Shown: positions 23,976 to 35,527, counted from the first letter of the stretch. The stretch is DNA of 64,000 nt from Buttiauxella gaviniae ATCC 51604 (GCF_001654835.1 NZ_LXEP01000004.1:1-64000); one strand, 5' to 3'. The notes: generated by a model not told the origin, from the sequence alone. Program-made: numbers and translations.

Positions 23976-24276
23976 CAAAGTTGTGATTCTGATACTGTTC
24001 CCACTGAAGTGATATTTTCAATATAAAGCTCAGTAAGTTAATGGATTCTGACATCAGGTGAACAGAAGCTTTTGAAGAGTGTTTTGATTTTTTTGGCTTA
24101 AACAGTCCCATCTTCACCCAGAAAAATGCTCGAAAAGTATTTGGATTCATCCAAAAAGAAGTTTATGTTGTTATGATTCTGTTACGGGGTTTACGTCAGT
24201 TCCAATAGGGAAAGTTGAAATTTTTTCGTGAACATCCAGACAGTGTACCGCCAAGCCTTTGTATATAAAGACAAAT

Positions 24277-24381
24277 AAAAAAAGACCGAATACGATTCCT
24301 ATATTCGGTCCAGGGAAATGGCTCTTGGGAGAGAGCCGTGCGCTAAAAGTTGGCATTAATGCAGGCAGACATCGCCTTGCC
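24277..24381 (-). ncRNA. sdsR: SdsR (RyeB) small RNA
   Basis: The minus-strand sequence from GGCAAGGCG to the final T-run matches E. coli SdsR in length (about 105 nt), in its central ACTTTTAGCGCACGG and GGCTCTCTCCCAAGAGCC segments and in its GACCGAATA-loop-TATTCGGTC terminator. SdsR is a sigma-S-dependent, Hfq-bound regulator of porins and mismatch repair. It sits beside yebY as in E. coli. Confidence 0.92.
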
Positions 24382-24467
24382 TTCTAAGAATAGATTACCG
24401 GCGCAGGTTTTCCAGTCTGGCGCAAAAGTGTTCAGAAAAAAACTGCGGCACAGGTAATATTTTAGAC

Positions 24468-24508
24468 AAAAACCGCAATATCCGGTCTACGGTTATTGCG
24501 GTTTTTTA
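24468..24508. terminator. Bidirectional terminator between SraC and yebY
   Basis: AAAAACCGCAATA pairs with TATTGCGGTTTTTT; T-runs occur on both strands, serving plus-strand SraC and minus-strand yebY. Confidence 0.75.
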
Positions 24509-24533
24509 TTGTTAATTAGTGAGTTATCGCGTT

Positions 24534-24875
24534 TTAGCTACACAACTTCTCAGCACGCTCAATAAATGGAGCAAGACTCTTTTTTTGTCCCGGCGTCTTA
24601 GGATCATCAATTTGAATCACGGAGATAGGCTGGCCAGTGGTTTTGCCGCTACTCACTTGTTGTTGCGCTACGTCGTTTAACGGGTATTGCATCAAGGTAC
24701 TTGGGTTGATTGCAAAAAGCGCATGTCCAGGGCGGCAACTTAGCATTACCTCTTCACGGTTAAATGCCCAGTTATCTTTGCCCATTTCAAAACGGCTTAC
24801 GGTGATAATTTGCGGTGCGGCTAACGCACTACCTGTGCAAGCCAGTAATAACAGCGTCAAAATACTTTTTTTCAT
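24534..24875 (-). CDS. yebY: YebY family periplasmic protein
   Basis: A 113-aa DUF2511 protein with a signal peptide ([19 protein letters not shown], cleaved before APQ). The start at 24875 equals the E. coli length; longer in-frame reading enters the copD gene. Two cysteines (one after LS, one at the end, KLCS) may pair. It follows yobA and yebZ in one operon and is presumed to take part in copper handling. Confidence 0.92.
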   Translation of the reverse strand: MKKSILTLLLLACTGSALAAPQIITVSRFEMGKDNWAFNREEVMLSCRPGHALFAINPSTLMQYPLNDVAQQQVSSGKTTGQPISVIQIDDPKTPGQKKSLAPFIERAEKLCS

Positions 24876-24901
24876 GAATATCTCTTGAGCTAATAACGTC
24901 T

Positions 24902-25774
24902 TCAGTATGGTTCCCAGGTAGCGAAAATGCTTACAGCAAGGAGCACCACCACCGACAAAATGACTTCCAACCACGTTAACTGGATGAACTGCTTTGTGGC
25001 TGTTGGCATACGATTGAATCTCGGCACCAAAAAATAGCGGTTATACAGGGCGATAATAACCATCACGGCAACAAAGGCAACCTTCACCAACAAGAAGCGC
25101 ATGTAGTTACTTTCCAGTGGGAGTGACCAGCCTAAAATCATCAGGCTGTTGATTAGTCCACTGAGTATTACAGCAGCAACCGCCAGATGCCCGTAACGCG
25201 AAAAACGCATCATCGCGGTAATCGCACAGCCCCGCCAGCGCGGTTTTTGAGCCATGCGCATGCACATCAAAAGCGGCAGTAATCCGCCAGCCCACCAGCC
25301 AGCGCTAAGAAGATGCACTGCATGATTTATGCGTTGTAAGCCACCGACAATCCCTTCACGCATCGCGGCATGCCCGACACCTGCCAACAAAATAAGTTGT
25401 GCCGCCGCAAGGATCATTAGCATGGATTGCAAAGGGCGCGGTTTGAGCAACAACACTACAAGTGTCACCACACTCAATAATATCTGCCACAACCAGATGG
25501 ACCCAAAGCTCGTGCCAAGAACCGCCAGCCAAATCTGGGGGTTAATGACATCTCGCCAACCACTGCCCATCATCCCAGCCTGAGCACATAACAACAATAT
25601 TGCGCTTAGCAACGTCATCCAAACGGCAGAATGCCATTGCCATTTTAGTCGGCGAATAAGAACCGGTTTAAACGCTTGAGGAGCAAGCAATGAGCATGAG
25701 ATGGTACTGCCAAGCAGCACCATTAATGCAGTAAAATGAATAAATCGCAGCGCGATATAGAAACCTGATAGCAT
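24902..25774 (-). CDS. yebZ: CopD-like inner membrane protein YebZ
   Basis: A 290-aa CopD-family protein with about eight membrane helices. Conserved His in [17 protein letters not shown] and in the first helix (RFIHF) fit copper coordination. It works with the periplasmic CopC homolog encoded just upstream, with only 5 nt between them. Confidence 0.92.
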   Translation of the reverse strand: MLSGFYIALRFIHFTALMVLLGSTISCSLLAPQAFKPVLIRRLKWQWHSAVWMTLLSAILLLCAQAGMMGSGWRDVINPQIWLAVLGTSFGSIWLWQILLSVVTLVVLLLKPRPLQSMLMILAAAQLILLAGVGHAAMREGIVGGLQRINHAVHLLSAGWWAGGLLPLLMCMRMAQKPRWRGCAITAMMRFSRYGHLAVAAVILSGLINSLMILGWSLPLESNYMRFLLVKVAFVAVMVIIALYNRYFLVPRFNRMPTATKQFIQLTWLEVILSVVVLLAVSIFATWEPY

Positions 25775-25779
25775 CCGGC

Positions 25780-26154
25780 TTACTTCACCGAGAAGTGATA
25801 CTTCCCTTTAGTCTTATGTCCGTCAACGGATACTACATGCCAATCAACCTGGTAATCACCCGGTTTCATAGCCTCATCGACTGGAACAATAAGCTGCTTA
25901 TCATCTTTTTCGTTACGCTTAGCCGTACCAGTCTTCACGACTGTTTGCTGTGGCCCGGTGAGCGTAAGTCCGCTAAAATTCGCTTCAACTCCTTCAGAGA
26001 AATTAAGGGTAATCGCCTGCGGCGCAGCCGTTACCGCAGCATCTGCCGCTGGATATTGATGCTTTAGATGCGCATGTGCGAAAGCTGAGCTGGAAACGGT
26101 AAGTGCGGTAAAGAGAGTGGCGATGGTAATGAGACGAGTTCGGGTGAAAGCCAT
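25780..26154 (-). CDS. yobA: CopC-like periplasmic copper protein YobA
   Basis: A 124-aa CopC protein. The signal peptide ends SSAFA before HAHLKH; the N-terminal His of the mature chain, plus the DWHVVSVDGHKTKG histidines, form the Cu(II) site typical of the family. First gene of the yobA-yebZ-yebY operon. Confidence 0.94.
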   Translation of the reverse strand: MAFTRTRLITIATLFTALTVSSSAFAHAHLKHQYPAADAAVTAAPQAITLNFSEGVEANFSGLTLTGPQQTVVKTGTAKRNEKDDKQLIVPVDEAMKPGDYQVDWHVVSVDGHKTKGKYHFSVK

Positions 26155-26302
26155 ATCAACTATTCCTTTTTCTTATTCGAGACGGCAAAAGGATAACCTT
26201 GAGCCCAGGTTAAGTCGAGATGAGAACAGCTATCAATGAATGTAAAAACTTGTCATCACGGATATCAACAAGTACCTTTGCGGCAAAAAATAGGAGGCCA
26301 AT

Positions 26303-26533
26303 ATGAATTACAATCTTGCTGAATTACCCCAGGACGAAATGGATAAGATCAACGTCGATCTTGCGGCTGCTGGCGTAGCATTTAAGGAACGCTACAATAT
26401 GCCGGTGATCGCTGAAGTGGTAGAACGCGAGCAACCGGCGCATTTGCGTGACTGGTTCAGAGAAAGACTGACTGCTCATCGACTGGCTTCAGTCAATTTG
26501 TCCAGACTGCCGTACGAACCTAAAGTGAAATAA
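26303..26533 (+). CDS. holE: DNA polymerase III theta subunit
   Basis: A 76-aa protein matching HolE ([35 protein letters not shown]). It binds and stabilises the epsilon proofreading subunit in the core polymerase. A GGAGG ribosome site precedes the ATG. Confidence 0.96.
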   Translation: MNYNLAELPQDEMDKINVDLAAAGVAFKERYNMPVIAEVVEREQPAHLRDWFRERLTAHRLASVNLSRLPYEPKVK

Positions 26534-26664
26534 ATCTTATCCACACTAAACCTCCTGACAAAAATGGTGTTAAGATTTTTCCCGGTTTATATATCTAAAC
26601 ACAGGAATTACTTGTTGCGGTCATAGGATGATGGCCGTTGGGTAGATTGATTAAGGAAGAACGT

Positions 26665-27396
26665 ATGCCTGTCTGGAATGTTGCTGCGGCGCAGTATGGC
26701 GCCACACCCGATGACCTCGATGCGAATATCACACATCATTTAGATTTTGTTCACTGCGCGGTTGCTGAACGAATAGATCTGCTGATTTTCCCCGAACTTT
26801 CACTCACCGGTTTTAACATTGAAAACCATCACGTTTACGCCCTTCCCTTCTCCGATGAACGCCTGAATCCTTTGCAAGCTGCCGCCATAAAACACCAAAT
26901 GACTATTGTCGTGGGTCTACCCTTGCGCAGTGAACAAAGTGTATCTCCAGGATCAGTGGGTTTTTTGCCTGATGGTTCCCGAGTTGCCTGTTGCAAACCA
27001 CAATCCTGCGATATTGATCTCTCCGATCAACACACGCCATTGGTAGGTTTGCAAAACCGTAGCGTGGCAATGGGTTTTAGCACCGACAGCGATGAAGAAA
27101 CCTGGCCGCGTAGTGCAGCTGAAATGGGTGCAAGTCTCTATGCCACGGGGAAATTCATTAATGAAATCAGCTACCAGAAAGATGAAATGTATCTGCAACG
27201 CTGGGCCCATAAATACAATTTGCCCGTTTTATTAGCTAACCACGCGTTTTCTACCGGTAAATATCGGTCTGCGGGACGTAGCGCTTGTTGGGACGATCGC
27301 GGTGAATTAGTTGTTCGCGCCGATCATGGCGAGCTACTCGCAGTTGGAAGACGTGATGCAAAAGGTTGGCACGGTGAAATCATTCCATTACGCTAG
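26665..27396 (+). CDS. yobB: Carbon-nitrogen hydrolase family protein YobB
   Basis: A 243-aa nitrilase-superfamily protein. The start at 26665 (MPVWNVAAAQYGATPDDL) has AAGGAAGA. The nitrilase Glu is in LIFPELSLTG; Lys and Cys of the usual E-K-C triad should be in CCKPQSCD and the later region, but the canonical C-x-D-x-RFPE motif is not clear, so activity is uncertain. Substrate unknown. Longer than the 218-aa E. coli YobB annotation. Confidence 0.85.
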   Translation: MPVWNVAAAQYGATPDDLDANITHHLDFVHCAVAERIDLLIFPELSLTGFNIENHHVYALPFSDERLNPLQAAAIKHQMTIVVGLPLRSEQSVSPGSVGFLPDGSRVACCKPQSCDIDLSDQHTPLVGLQNRSVAMGFSTDSDEETWPRSAAEMGASLYATGKFINEISYQKDEMYLQRWAHKYNLPVLLANHAFSTGKYRSAGRSACWDDRGELVVRADHGELLAVGRRDAKGWHGEIIPLR

Positions 27397-27434
27397 CGCA
27401 TTAATAAAATACGCTAAGGCTTGATGGAGTATAT

Positions 27435-28097
27435 ATGCTGCGCATTATTGATACTGAAACCTGTGGTCTACAGGGTGGCGTGGTAGAAGTTGCCTCTGTC
27501 GATATCGTCAATGGTAAGATTGTTAATCCGATGAGTGACTTGGTACGCCCGGATCGTCCTATTAGCTACCAGGCGATGGCCATTCACAAAATTACCGAAG
27601 AGATGGTCGCGGATAAACCGTGGATTGAGGATGTTATTCCACGCTATCACGGCAGCCCATATTATGTCGCTCATAACGCCAGTTTTGACCAGCGCATGCT
27701 GCCTGAACTGCCCGATAGCGAGTGGATTTGCACGGTAAAACTGGCGCGTCGTTTATGGCCAGGTATCAAATACAGCAATATGGGTTTATATAAATCCCTC
27801 AAGCTGGAAGTTGAAACACCTGCCGGGCTGCATCATCACCGCGCGCTGTTTGATTGCTATATCACCGCTGCTTTACTGATTCGCATTATGGATGAGTCAG
27901 GCTGGACGCCAGACCAAATGGTGACCATTACAGGTCGTCCCGCACTTGTGAAAACCATGGCATTTGGTAAATATCGCGGCGAACCGATTGCAGAAATTGC
28001 AGATAAAGATCCGGGCTATTTACGATGGATGTTGAATAACATCAAAGAATTAGCGCCGGATCTTAGAATGACATTAAAGCATTATCTCGAGGATTAG
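27435..28097 (+). CDS. exoX: Exodeoxyribonuclease X
   Basis: A 220-aa DEDDh exonuclease. Motif I IIDTETCG, motif II AHNASFDQ, motif III HHHRALFDCYITA. It degrades DNA 3'-5' in mismatch repair and recombination. Contrast with the phage paralog at 15.0 kb, where the motif I Glu is Lys. Follows yobB as in E. coli. Confidence 0.95.
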   Translation: MLRIIDTETCGLQGGVVEVASVDIVNGKIVNPMSDLVRPDRPISYQAMAIHKITEEMVADKPWIEDVIPRYHGSPYYVAHNASFDQRMLPELPDSEWICTVKLARRLWPGIKYSNMGLYKSLKLEVETPAGLHHHRALFDCYITAALLIRIMDESGWTPDQMVTITGRPALVKTMAFGKYRGEPIAEIADKDPGYLRWMLNNIKELAPDLRMTLKHYLED

Positions 28098-28104
28098 TAA
28101 CAAC

Positions 28105-30162
28105 CTACCCCGCCCGCCCTGGTAAAGTTCCTTGTGCCAGGGCTATCAAGAAAGCGAACTCCAGAGCCACGCCTTCGTAAGATTTAAATCTGCCCGATTT
28201 CCCACCATGCCCTGAGTCCATATCAGTACATAGCAACAGCAAATTATCATCGCTACGTAATTCACGCAGCTTTGCGACCCACTTGGCAGGCTCCCAATAT
28301 TGCACCTGGGAATCATGTAGTCCGGTGGTCACCAGCATGTGCGGGTAGGCTTGTTCGGTGATTTGATCGTACGGGCTGTAATGTTTGATGTAGTGGTAAT
28401 ACTCAGGGTCTTGCGGATTCCCCCACTCTTCAAACTCGCCGGTCGTGAGTGGAATGGACTCATCGAGCATCGTCGTTAACACATCAACAAATGGCACCTG
28501 CGCAACAACACCGTGGAAGAGCTCTGGACGCATATTAATTGCGGCCCCAACCAGTAAGCCACCTGCACTCCCGCCCATCGAATAGAGCAAGTTTTCGTTG
28601 CCGTATCCCTGTTTAAGCAAGCTATCACAGACATCCAGATAATCATTGAAGGTGTTCATTTTCTTCAGGTACTTACCATCTTCATACCACTGCTGGCCGA
28701 GTTCGCCACCTCCTCGTACATGTGCAATGGCATAGACGAATCCTCGGTCGAGCAGGCTTAAACGGCTGCTGCTGAAATCCGCATCCATGCTGCTTCCGTA
28801 AGAGCCATAGCCATATACCAGCAAAGGGTTTTTCCCTCGTTGGAAGTGGTCGCGGTGGTAGACCAGGGAAACCGGCACCTGCACACCATCACGCACCGTG
28901 ACCCATAAATGTTCGCTGCGGTAATGGCTGGCATCAAAACCCGCCACTTCGGTTTGTTTAATCACGCGCCGCTCGCCGGTATCCATATCCAGCTCAAACA
29001 ATGTATCTGGCGTGGTCATTGATGAGTAGCCGTAACGCAGACGAGAAGATTCCGGTTCCGGGTTATGTCCAAGCCAGGTGACATAAGCAGGGTCATCAAA
29101 AGCAATTCCCGTCACTTCTCGAGTTTTGCGATTAATTTGGCGTAAACTGGTCAGCCCTTGCTGCCTTTCCTCAACGACCAACCAATCGGTAAATAATGTA
29201 AAGCCTTCCAGCATGACATTTTCGCGCGGAGGAATCAGCTCTTCCCATTGGCTTTCATCACGCACTTTTGTGCGGTACAAACCAAAGTTTTTACCTGCCC
29301 GATTCGAGCGCAGATAGAAATTATGTTGGAAGTGATCGAGGGTATATTCGTGATCTTTGCGGCGTGGCAAAAAGCTTTGCGGTTGCGCATCTACTAGCTC
29401 TGCATCCAGCAACAGTACTTCGCTGGTGGTAGCACTGCTGAGATAAATTAGAACGAAGTGTTTCGACGTGGTTTTATGCACACTGACATAAAACATTTCG
29501 TCTTTTTCTTCGTAGACTAATTCATCTACGGAGGATGGATGCCCCACCGTGTGGCGCCAGACCTGATACGGCAATAACGTTTTGGGATGCTTGCGGACGT
29601 AATAAAGCGTGGCGGAATCATTCGCCCAGACAAAACTACTTTCGACATTATCTAGCACTTCCGGGTACCAGTTCCCGCTTTCCAGATTTCGGAAACGCAA
29701 GCCGTACTGGCGGCGAGAAAGAAAATCTTCAGCCAGTGCCATGACGGTGTTATCAGGCGTAATACTCATGCCGCCCATGGTGTAAAACTCGCTATGGGCA
29801 GCTCGGCGATTACCATCTACCAGCGTGCTCCACTCTTCCCACTCCTCCGACACTACAGACTGACGCTGATAAATAGCATATTCATTACCGGTTTCGAAAA
29901 TCTGGCGATAGCGATAGCCATTTTGCGTGTAAGGTGCGGAAATATCACGCTGGGGGATACGGTCGATCATCTCTTTGAGCAGGCGTTCTTGCAATGCCTG
30001 CTGCGTACTCATGATCTGATGACCGTAGTCATTCTCCTGATGAAGATAATCAAGCACCTGTGCATCAGAACGCTCATCATCGCGCAGCCAGTAATAGTTA
30101 TCGATGCGGGTGTCACCATGCATGGTCATGGAGTGGGGGATTTTTTTTGCTTTTGGTGGCAT
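28105..30162 (-). CDS. ptrB: Oligopeptidase B
   Basis: A 685-aa serine peptidase cleaving short peptides after Arg or Lys. It has an N-terminal beta-propeller and a C-terminal alpha/beta hydrolase domain with catalytic Ser in GGSAGG, Asp in TGLHDSQ and His in DSGHGG. It converges on exoX with an 7-nt gap. Confidence 0.96.
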   Translation of the reverse strand: MPPKAKKIPHSMTMHGDTRIDNYYWLRDDERSDAQVLDYLHQENDYGHQIMSTQQALQERLLKEMIDRIPQRDISAPYTQNGYRYRQIFETGNEYAIYQRQSVVSEEWEEWSTLVDGNRRAAHSEFYTMGGMSITPDNTVMALAEDFLSRRQYGLRFRNLESGNWYPEVLDNVESSFVWANDSATLYYVRKHPKTLLPYQVWRHTVGHPSSVDELVYEEKDEMFYVSVHKTTSKHFVLIYLSSATTSEVLLLDAELVDAQPQSFLPRRKDHEYTLDHFQHNFYLRSNRAGKNFGLYRTKVRDESQWEELIPPRENVMLEGFTLFTDWLVVEERQQGLTSLRQINRKTREVTGIAFDDPAYVTWLGHNPEPESSRLRYGYSSMTTPDTLFELDMDTGERRVIKQTEVAGFDASHYRSEHLWVTVRDGVQVPVSLVYHRDHFQRGKNPLLVYGYGSYGSSMDADFSSSRLSLLDRGFVYAIAHVRGGGELGQQWYEDGKYLKKMNTFNDYLDVCDSLLKQGYGNENLLYSMGGSAGGLLVGAAINMRPELFHGVVAQVPFVDVLTTMLDESIPLTTGEFEEWGNPQDPEYYHYIKHYSPYDQITEQAYPHMLVTTGLHDSQVQYWEPAKWVAKLRELRSDDNLLLLCTDMDSGHGGKSGRFKSYEGVALEFAFLIALAQGTLPGRAG

Positions 30163-30254
30163 GTCATTTTTCTTTTTGAGTTAACACCCTGTAAGGGTGG
30201 CAAATTCAGACAGCCTTGCAAGCGTAACGTGGGATTTTAGGGAAAATGCCGGGA

Positions 30255-30953
30255 TTAACCCGGCAGATTTAGTTTCTGCTGCTGAATATCTTGTTCGATG
30301 CCTTCGCGTACATCCTGAGGAATTTTTAGCGCATCGCCGAGCGCATTGAGATAACTGCGCTCCATAAAGTGGTCGATGTCGATTGCAGCACAGCTCAGGA
30401 AGTAAAGCTCCAGCGCTTCTTCTTCATTATTAACGCCTTCGACGAGGCGTTGCGGATCAAGAGGTTGATCGATAGCTTGCTGAATTAGATTACGCCCCGG
30501 CCCTTCGATACCGGCATCACGTAGTTGCTGCTCGATAATCTGACGCTCTTTATCATCAATATGACCATCGCTTTTAGCCGCGAAAACCAAAGCGGTAATC
30601 AGGCGCTCCGTACGAACATCGACAGGCGAAGTTTGCTGCCCAAACTGCGGCTCACCCTGATGGGCTTCACGCACTCGGTCTTTATATTTGTTCCACAGTA
30701 CGCTTCCCGCAACCGCACCACCACCGACCAATAACGCGCTGGTGCCGTACTTTGTCAGTAGTTTCCGTGACGATTTGCTCGCCAGCAGCAAGCCCGCTAA
30801 CCCGCCCAGTGCGCCAGGCACCAGTAACTTACTCAGCCCCTGAGAATTGTTTCCCTGAGGAGTTTGTGAGGATTGATTCTGACCAGTGTGATTCTGGATG
30901 GATTGCGTCGCTTGCCCCAGCATAGACTGAAGCTGCTGTAACCAATTGCTCAT
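30255..30953 (-). CDS. yebE: DUF533 inner membrane protein YebE
   Basis: A 232-aa protein; the start at 30953 ([14 protein letters not shown]) equals the YebE N-terminus. A Gln/Asn-rich N-terminal part, a Gly-rich hydrophobic segment ([26 protein letters not shown]) and a TerB-like helical C-terminal domain (about 130-230). Envelope-stress-related in E. coli; biochemical role unknown. E. coli yebF, normally next, is missing. Confidence 0.9.
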   Translation of the reverse strand: MSNWLQQLQSMLGQATQSIQNHTGQNQSSQTPQGNNSQGLSKLLVPGALGGLAGLLLASKSSRKLLTKYGTSALLVGGGAVAGSVLWNKYKDRVREAHQGEPQFGQQTSPVDVRTERLITALVFAAKSDGHIDDKERQIIEQQLRDAGIEGPGRNLIQQAIDQPLDPQRLVEGVNNEEEALELYFLSCAAIDIDHFMERSYLNALGDALKIPQDVREGIEQDIQQQKLNLPG

Positions 30954-31069
30954 TAGAGACACCCTTTGTGAGAACTTAACATCTGAGGTTATGCCAAAGG
31001 CTGTCAAGAAGTGTCTGATTAGGCTAAAGATGAGAAAAGAACCGCGCCGGTAACTCGACGCGATAAAAC

Positions 31070-31420
31070 TTATGCAGCTTTAGTGCGTTTACGCGGGTGT
31101 TCAGCCACTTTATCGTCTGCAACAGACTCTTCAGCGTTATCGGCTTCATCTGCGGCTTCACCGGCAGTTTCAGCACTTTCAAGGTCCGGCAATTTACCGC
31201 TTTTCAGCACGCTGGAAAGCACGTCTTTGTTTTCTGCCATCCACATAGCCAGCACATCGCTTTGCCCTTCTTCGAAAGCAACAGGGCTGTGTACGAGCCA
31301 CTCGCTCAACACTTCTGCCAGATCGAGCATTTTGTCGTAGGCGTCTGCATCTTTTTTACTGGCAAAAGACATTTTTTCTTGCCCCTCTCGTACAACAACG
31401 TATTTGATTTCAACCGCCAT
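31070..31420 (-). CDS. yebG: SOS-regulated protein YebG
   Basis: A 116-aa protein matching YebG ([32 protein letters not shown]). A LexA box lies 19 nt upstream of the start. The C-terminal third is acidic and ends in a basic patch (HPRKRTKAA). Function unknown. Confidence 0.93.
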   Translation of the reverse strand: MAVEIKYVVVREGQEKMSFASKKDADAYDKMLDLAEVLSEWLVHSPVAFEEGQSDVLAMWMAENKDVLSSVLKSGKLPDLESAETAGEAADEADNAEESVADDKVAEHPRKRTKAA

Positions 31421-31438
31421 TTTGCAGCTCCGGTTTAA

Positions 31439-31454
31439 CTGTTTATTTAAACAG
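31439..31454 (-). promoter_or_regulatory. LexA box of yebG
   Basis: CTGTTTATTTAAACAG fits CTGT-N8-ACAG. It lies just upstream of yebG, a known SOS gene in E. coli. Confidence 0.85.
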
Positions 31455-31499
31455 TGTAATGATATTACCCCTGTATCGCAAGTGGGAAAATCGCTGCGT

Positions 31500-31522
31500 A
31501 CGCAAACGTTTTCGTTTATAAT
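31500..31522 (+). promoter_or_regulatory. PurR operator and -10 of purT
   Basis: ACGCAAACGTTTTCGT (31500-31515) matches the PurR consensus and overlaps the spacer and -10 hexamer TATAAT (31517-31522). purT is a PurR-repressed gene in E. coli. Confidence 0.85.
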
Positions 31523-31558
31523 CCGCCGGTCTATTTTCTCCGTTCGGGTATACAGATT

Positions 31559-32737
31559 ATGTCAATTTTGGGAACAGCGCTTCGTCCATCAGCTACACGA
31601 GTCATGTTGTTAGGATCAGGCGAATTAGGAAAAGAAGTGGCGATTGAATGCCAGCGTCTTGGTCTGGAAGTTATCGCAGTAGACCGCTACGCCGATGCCC
31701 CCGCTATGCATGTTGCTCACCGCAGCCATGTCATCAATATGCTGGACGGTGCCGAGCTTAAAAAACTGGTTTCCGTAGAAATGCCGGATTTCATCGTTCC
31801 CGAAATTGAAGCGATCGCAACAGACATGCTGGTTGAGCTTGAGCAGCAAGGTCAGTGCGTGGTGCCTTGCGCGCGCGCAACCCAACTGACCATGAACCGC
31901 GAAGGTATTCGCCGCCTGGCCGCAGAAGAACTCGCTCTGCCGACCTCCAGCTTCCGCTTTGCCGATAACGAAGCTGCATTTTTACAGTCAGTTGAAGAAA
32001 TCGGCCTGCCTTGCATCGTTAAACCGGTGATGAGTTCTTCCGGCAAAGGACAAAGTTTTATTCGTACAGCCGACCAGTTAGCGAAAGCGTGGGAGTACGC
32101 TCAGGAAGGCGGTCGCGCCGGTAAAGGCAAAGTTATTGTCGAAGGTGTGGTGAATTTCGATTTTGAAATCACCCTGCTGACGATTAGTGCTGTCGATGGC
32201 GTGCATTTCTGTGCCCCAATCGGCCACCGCCAGGAAGACGGTGACTATCGCGAATCCTGGCAGCCGCAACAAATGAGCGATGCCGCTCTTGCCCGTGCGC
32301 AAGAAATTGCTGAAAAAGTGGTGAAAGCGTTGGGGGGTTACGGTTTGTTTGGCGTCGAACTTTTCGTGTGTGGCGATGAGATTATTTTTAGTGAAGTCTC
32401 CCCTCGCCCGCACGACACCGGCATGGTGACGATGATTTCTCAGGACGTTTCCGAGTTTGCATTGCACGTCCGCGCTTTCCTCGGCTTGCCGATTGGTGAC
32501 ATTCGCCAGTACGGCCCGGCAGCTTCTGCGGTGATCCTTCCAGAATTGAGCAGCGACAACGTGCACTTCGGCAATGTGGGTGCCGCAGTGGGCGCAGGTT
32601 TGCAAGTGCGTCTGTTCGGTAAGCCTGAGATTAACGGTAAACGCCGAATGGGTGTGGCACTGGCAACGGGTTCCAGCGTGGAAGATGCCATTGCACGTGC
32701 TATCGCTGCAACCAAAGCCATAATCGTCAAAGGATAA
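31559..32737 (+). CDS. purT: Formate-dependent GAR transformylase 2
   Basis: A 392-aa ATP-grasp enzyme making formylglycinamide ribonucleotide from GAR, formate and ATP (third step of purine synthesis). Visible: [10 protein letters not shown] nucleotide loop, [15 protein letters not shown]-grasp loop and [13 protein letters not shown] metal site. Start [14 protein letters not shown] agrees with E. coli. Confidence 0.97.
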   Translation: MSILGTALRPSATRVMLLGSGELGKEVAIECQRLGLEVIAVDRYADAPAMHVAHRSHVINMLDGAELKKLVSVEMPDFIVPEIEAIATDMLVELEQQGQCVVPCARATQLTMNREGIRRLAAEELALPTSSFRFADNEAAFLQSVEEIGLPCIVKPVMSSSGKGQSFIRTADQLAKAWEYAQEGGRAGKGKVIVEGVVNFDFEITLLTISAVDGVHFCAPIGHRQEDGDYRESWQPQQMSDAALARAQEIAEKVVKALGGYGLFGVELFVCGDEIIFSEVSPRPHDTGMVTMISQDVSEFALHVRAFLGLPIGDIRQYGPAASAVILPELSSDNVHFGNVGAAVGAGLQVRLFGKPEINGKRRMGVALATGSSVEDAIARAIAATKAIIVKG

Positions 32738-32767
32738 AAAAAATCCCCGCTCATCTGAGCAGGGATT
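32737..32767 (-). terminator. Terminator for eda
   Basis: On the minus strand AATCCCTGCTCA pairs with TGAGCGGGGATT (mismatch inside), then a T-run. It stops transcripts coming from edd-eda through the ERIC element. Confidence 0.65.
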
Positions 32768-32768
32768 C

Positions 32769-32896
32769 AATAACACGAATCATTCGAGTCGTAGGAAGGC
32801 GGCAAGAGAACGAATCCCCGGGAGCATAGATAACTATGTGACCGGGGTGAGTGAACGTAGCCAACGCATCTACGGCTCGAAGGATGACGTGTTATT
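32769..32896. repeat. ERIC element at the end of eda
   Basis: About 127 bp, with the ERIC core GAATCCCCGGGAGC ... GTGACCGGGGTGAG and AGCCAACGC. Outer inverted arms AATAACACG / CGTGTTATT. Its inner arm supplies the eda stop codon. Confidence 0.9.
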
Positions 32897-33530
32897 TCGC
32901 GCCTTCGACAGCTTCACGGGCGAGAGTAGTAATACGATCGTAATCGCCAGCTTCCAGCGCGTCAGCCGGAACCAACCATGAACCACCGATACACAGCACG
33001 CTTTTCAGCGCCAGGTAGTCACGGTAGTTAGCCGGTGTGATACCGCCAGTTGGGCAGAAACGAACCTGAGAGAATGGACCTGCGATAGCTTGCAGCGCTT
33101 TGGTGCCGCCATTTGCTTCAGCCGGGAAGAATTTGAATTCTTTCAAGCCGTAGTCCAGACCCAGCATCAGTTCAGAAACAGTGCTGATACCTGGGATCAA
33201 TGGAATGGAGCCTTCGGTTGCTGCTTTCAGCAGTGGCTCGGTCAGACCTGGGCTGATGGCGAACTGCGCGCCAGCTGCGGTCACTTCTGCCAGTTGCTCT
33301 GGGTTCAGTACGGTACCCGCACCAATAATCGCTTCTGGTACTTCTTTAGCGATTGCACGGATTGCGTCCATTGCGCATGGAGTACGCAGAGTCACTTCCA
33401 GAACGCGCACGCCGCCAGCAACTAATGCTTTAGCCATTGGTACTGCGTGTTCCAGTTTGTTAATTACGATAACCGGGACAACCGGTCCTGTTTTCAGGAT
33501 CTGTTCCGCAGTAGTTTTCCAGTTTTTCAT
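32892..33530 (-). CDS. eda: KDPG/KHG aldolase
   Basis: A 212-aa class I aldolase splitting 2-keto-3-deoxy-6-phosphogluconate into pyruvate and glyceraldehyde 3-phosphate. The start at 33530 ([21 protein letters not shown]) equals E. coli. Schiff-base Lys is in EFKFFPAE; catalytic Glu in RVLEVTLRT. It ends in EGAK where E. coli has EGAKL, because the ERIC arm brings the stop. Co-transcribed with edd. Confidence 0.97.
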   Translation of the reverse strand: MKNWKTTAEQILKTGPVVPVIVINKLEHAVPMAKALVAGGVRVLEVTLRTPCAMDAIRAIAKEVPEAIIGAGTVLNPEQLAEVTAAGAQFAISPGLTEPLLKAATEGSIPLIPGISTVSELMLGLDYGLKEFKFFPAEANGGTKALQAIAGPFSQVRFCPTGGITPANYRDYLALKSVLCIGGSWLVPADALEAGDYDRITTLAREAVEGAK

Positions 33531-33592
33531 CTCAAGCCTCTTCAACCAACTTTATAATTCGTTTCCAGCGCAGCAAGTGCTGCCTCCGGTCC

Positions 33593-35404
33593 TTAAAATT
33601 TAATGCAGGTCGCGCCCTGTTCCGCGCCAGATAACTGCTCGCGTAACGCGCTAAATAGTTCACGGCCGGTTCCAACACGATCCGCGCTGAGATCCGGGTG
33701 GTATGCAGTGCGTTTTTCCAGCTCGGCATCATCGACCAGCAATGTCAGTTCACCCGTTTGCCCGTTGACGCGAATCATATCGCCATCCCGGACTTTTGCC
33801 AGTAGCCCACCATCATAAGCTTCTGGGGTAACATGGATGGCAGAGGGCACCTTACCTGAAGCGCCCGACAGCCGTCCATCAGTGACTAACGCTATTTTGA
33901 AACAGCGGTCCAATAATACCCCAAGTGGCGGCATAAGTTTATGTAATTCTGGCATGCCGTTAGCTTTTGGCCCTTGATGGCGGACAACAACCACGCAATC
34001 ACGGTCAAGATGGCCTGCTTCGAAAGCCGGTAAAACGTCGTGCTGGCTTTCGAAAATGACCGCAGGCGCTTCAATAATTTGGTTTTCTACTGGCACCGCA
34101 GAGGTTTTCATTACCGCACGACCCAGATTACCGCTGAGGACTTTCGTGCCGCCATGTTTAGAGAAAGGTTTTTCGAAGGTCGCGATAACATCAGTATCGA
34201 GCGCGGTTGTTGCGCCTTCACGCCATGCCAACTGACCGTTATCCAGCCACGGTTCCATGGTGTAGTGATGCAGACCAAAGCCCGCAACGGTGTTGACATC
34301 TTCATGCAGCAAACCGCCTTTGAGCAATTCGCGCATCAATACCGGCACGCCGCCCGCCGCCTGGAAGTGGTTAATGTCCGCAGGGCCATTCGGATACAGG
34401 CGAGCCAATAATGGCACCACATCAGAGAGGTCAGAGAAATCATCCCAGTTGATGATAATCCCCGCCGCACGCGCCATCGCCACCAGGTGCATAGTGTGGT
34501 TGGTGGAGCCGCCTGTCGCAAGCAAAGCAACAATGCCGTTCACGACCACTTTTTCATCAATCATTTTGCCGATCGGCATCCACTCGTTGCCGTTTCCGGT
34601 CAGACGCGTCACCTGCCGTGCTGCCGCGGCAGTCAATTCATGGCGCAGAGGGGCATCCGGGTGAACAAATGAAGAGCCTGGCAACTGCATACCCATGAAC
34701 TCAACTACCATCTGGTTGGTATTGGCAGTACCGTAGAATGTACAAGTACCCGGTGCGTGGTAAGAAGCAGCCTCAGATTCCAGAAGCGCGATGCGATCAA
34801 CTTTGCCTTCAGCATAAAGTTGGCGAATACGTACTTTTTCTTTATTCGGTAAACCGCTAGCCATTGGACCTGATGGCACAAATACCGCAGGCAGATGACC
34901 AAATGACAACGCCGCCATGGTTAAGCCCGGGACGATTTTGTCACACACGCCGAGGTACAGTGCACCATCGAACATATTGTGAGACAGGCCAATTGCCGTA
35001 GACATCGCAATAATTTCGCGGCTGAGCAATGACAGTTCCATGCCATCCTGTCCCTGCGTCACGCCATCACACATGGCCGGAACCCCACCTGCAACTTGCC
35101 CTACCGCGCCAACGGAATGCAGCGCTTTACGAATCTGGTCAGGGTAATACTCATACGGCTGGTGCGCGGAAAGCATGTCGTTATAGGACGTAATGATCGC
35201 AATGTTGTTACGCAGCATGCTTTTCAGCGCGGCTTTATCTTCTGGCTGGCAGGCGGCAAAACCGTGTGCCAGATTGCCACACGCTAATTCAGAGCGATGT
35301 ACGGTGTTCGACTTCGCTTTTTCAATCCGTGCCAGGTAGGCTTCACGGGTTTGGCGGGAGCGTTCAACGATGCGTTGTGTTACGCGTAACAAATTAGGAT
35401 TCAT
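33593..35404 (-). CDS. edd: Phosphogluconate dehydratase
   Basis: A 603-aa iron-sulfur dehydratase (ILVD/EDD family) making KDPG from 6-phosphogluconate. Cluster-binding Cys in [22 protein letters not shown] and [14 protein letters not shown]. It precedes eda, forming the Entner-Doudoroff pair; in enterics the pair responds to gluconate and HexR. Confidence 0.97.
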   Translation of the reverse strand: MNPNLLRVTQRIVERSRQTREAYLARIEKAKSNTVHRSELACGNLAHGFAACQPEDKAALKSMLRNNIAIITSYNDMLSAHQPYEYYPDQIRKALHSVGAVGQVAGGVPAMCDGVTQGQDGMELSLLSREIIAMSTAIGLSHNMFDGALYLGVCDKIVPGLTMAALSFGHLPAVFVPSGPMASGLPNKEKVRIRQLYAEGKVDRIALLESEAASYHAPGTCTFYGTANTNQMVVEFMGMQLPGSSFVHPDAPLRHELTAAAARQVTRLTGNGNEWMPIGKMIDEKVVVNGIVALLATGGSTNHTMHLVAMARAAGIIINWDDFSDLSDVVPLLARLYPNGPADINHFQAAGGVPVLMRELLKGGLLHEDVNTVAGFGLHHYTMEPWLDNGQLAWREGATTALDTDVIATFEKPFSKHGGTKVLSGNLGRAVMKTSAVPVENQIIEAPAVIFESQHDVLPAFEAGHLDRDCVVVVRHQGPKANGMPELHKLMPPLGVLLDRCFKIALVTDGRLSGASGKVPSAIHVTPEAYDGGLLAKVRDGDMIRVNGQTGELTLLVDDAELEKRTAYHPDLSADRVGTGRELFSALREQLSGAEQGATCIKF

Positions 35405-35527
35405 AACAAGTCCTCATAAAGTGGCTGCCGTCGCTGTGGGCAGGTGGTCGACGTTACCGGCTCTTTTCTCTTCTCGTGAGGCGGCAATCCGTACCATCAG
35501 GGCAAAATCGCTTCAGCTAGTGTAAAT

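Larger units (their letters stand above)
24230..24515 (+). ncRNA. sraC: SraC (RyeA) antisense RNA, limits approximate
   Basis: In E. coli a longer RNA, SraC/RyeA, is transcribed across SdsR from the other strand and acts as its partner. Here the opposite strand keeps the same layout and ends at a strong hairpin (24468-24508). The 5' end is not visible from sequence; the start given is a guess. Confidence 0.5.

Noticed and set aside
32078-32776. A long minus-strand ORF inside purT
   Set aside because: Perfect shadow of purT codon periodicity, His/Arg/Cys-rich, no homology.
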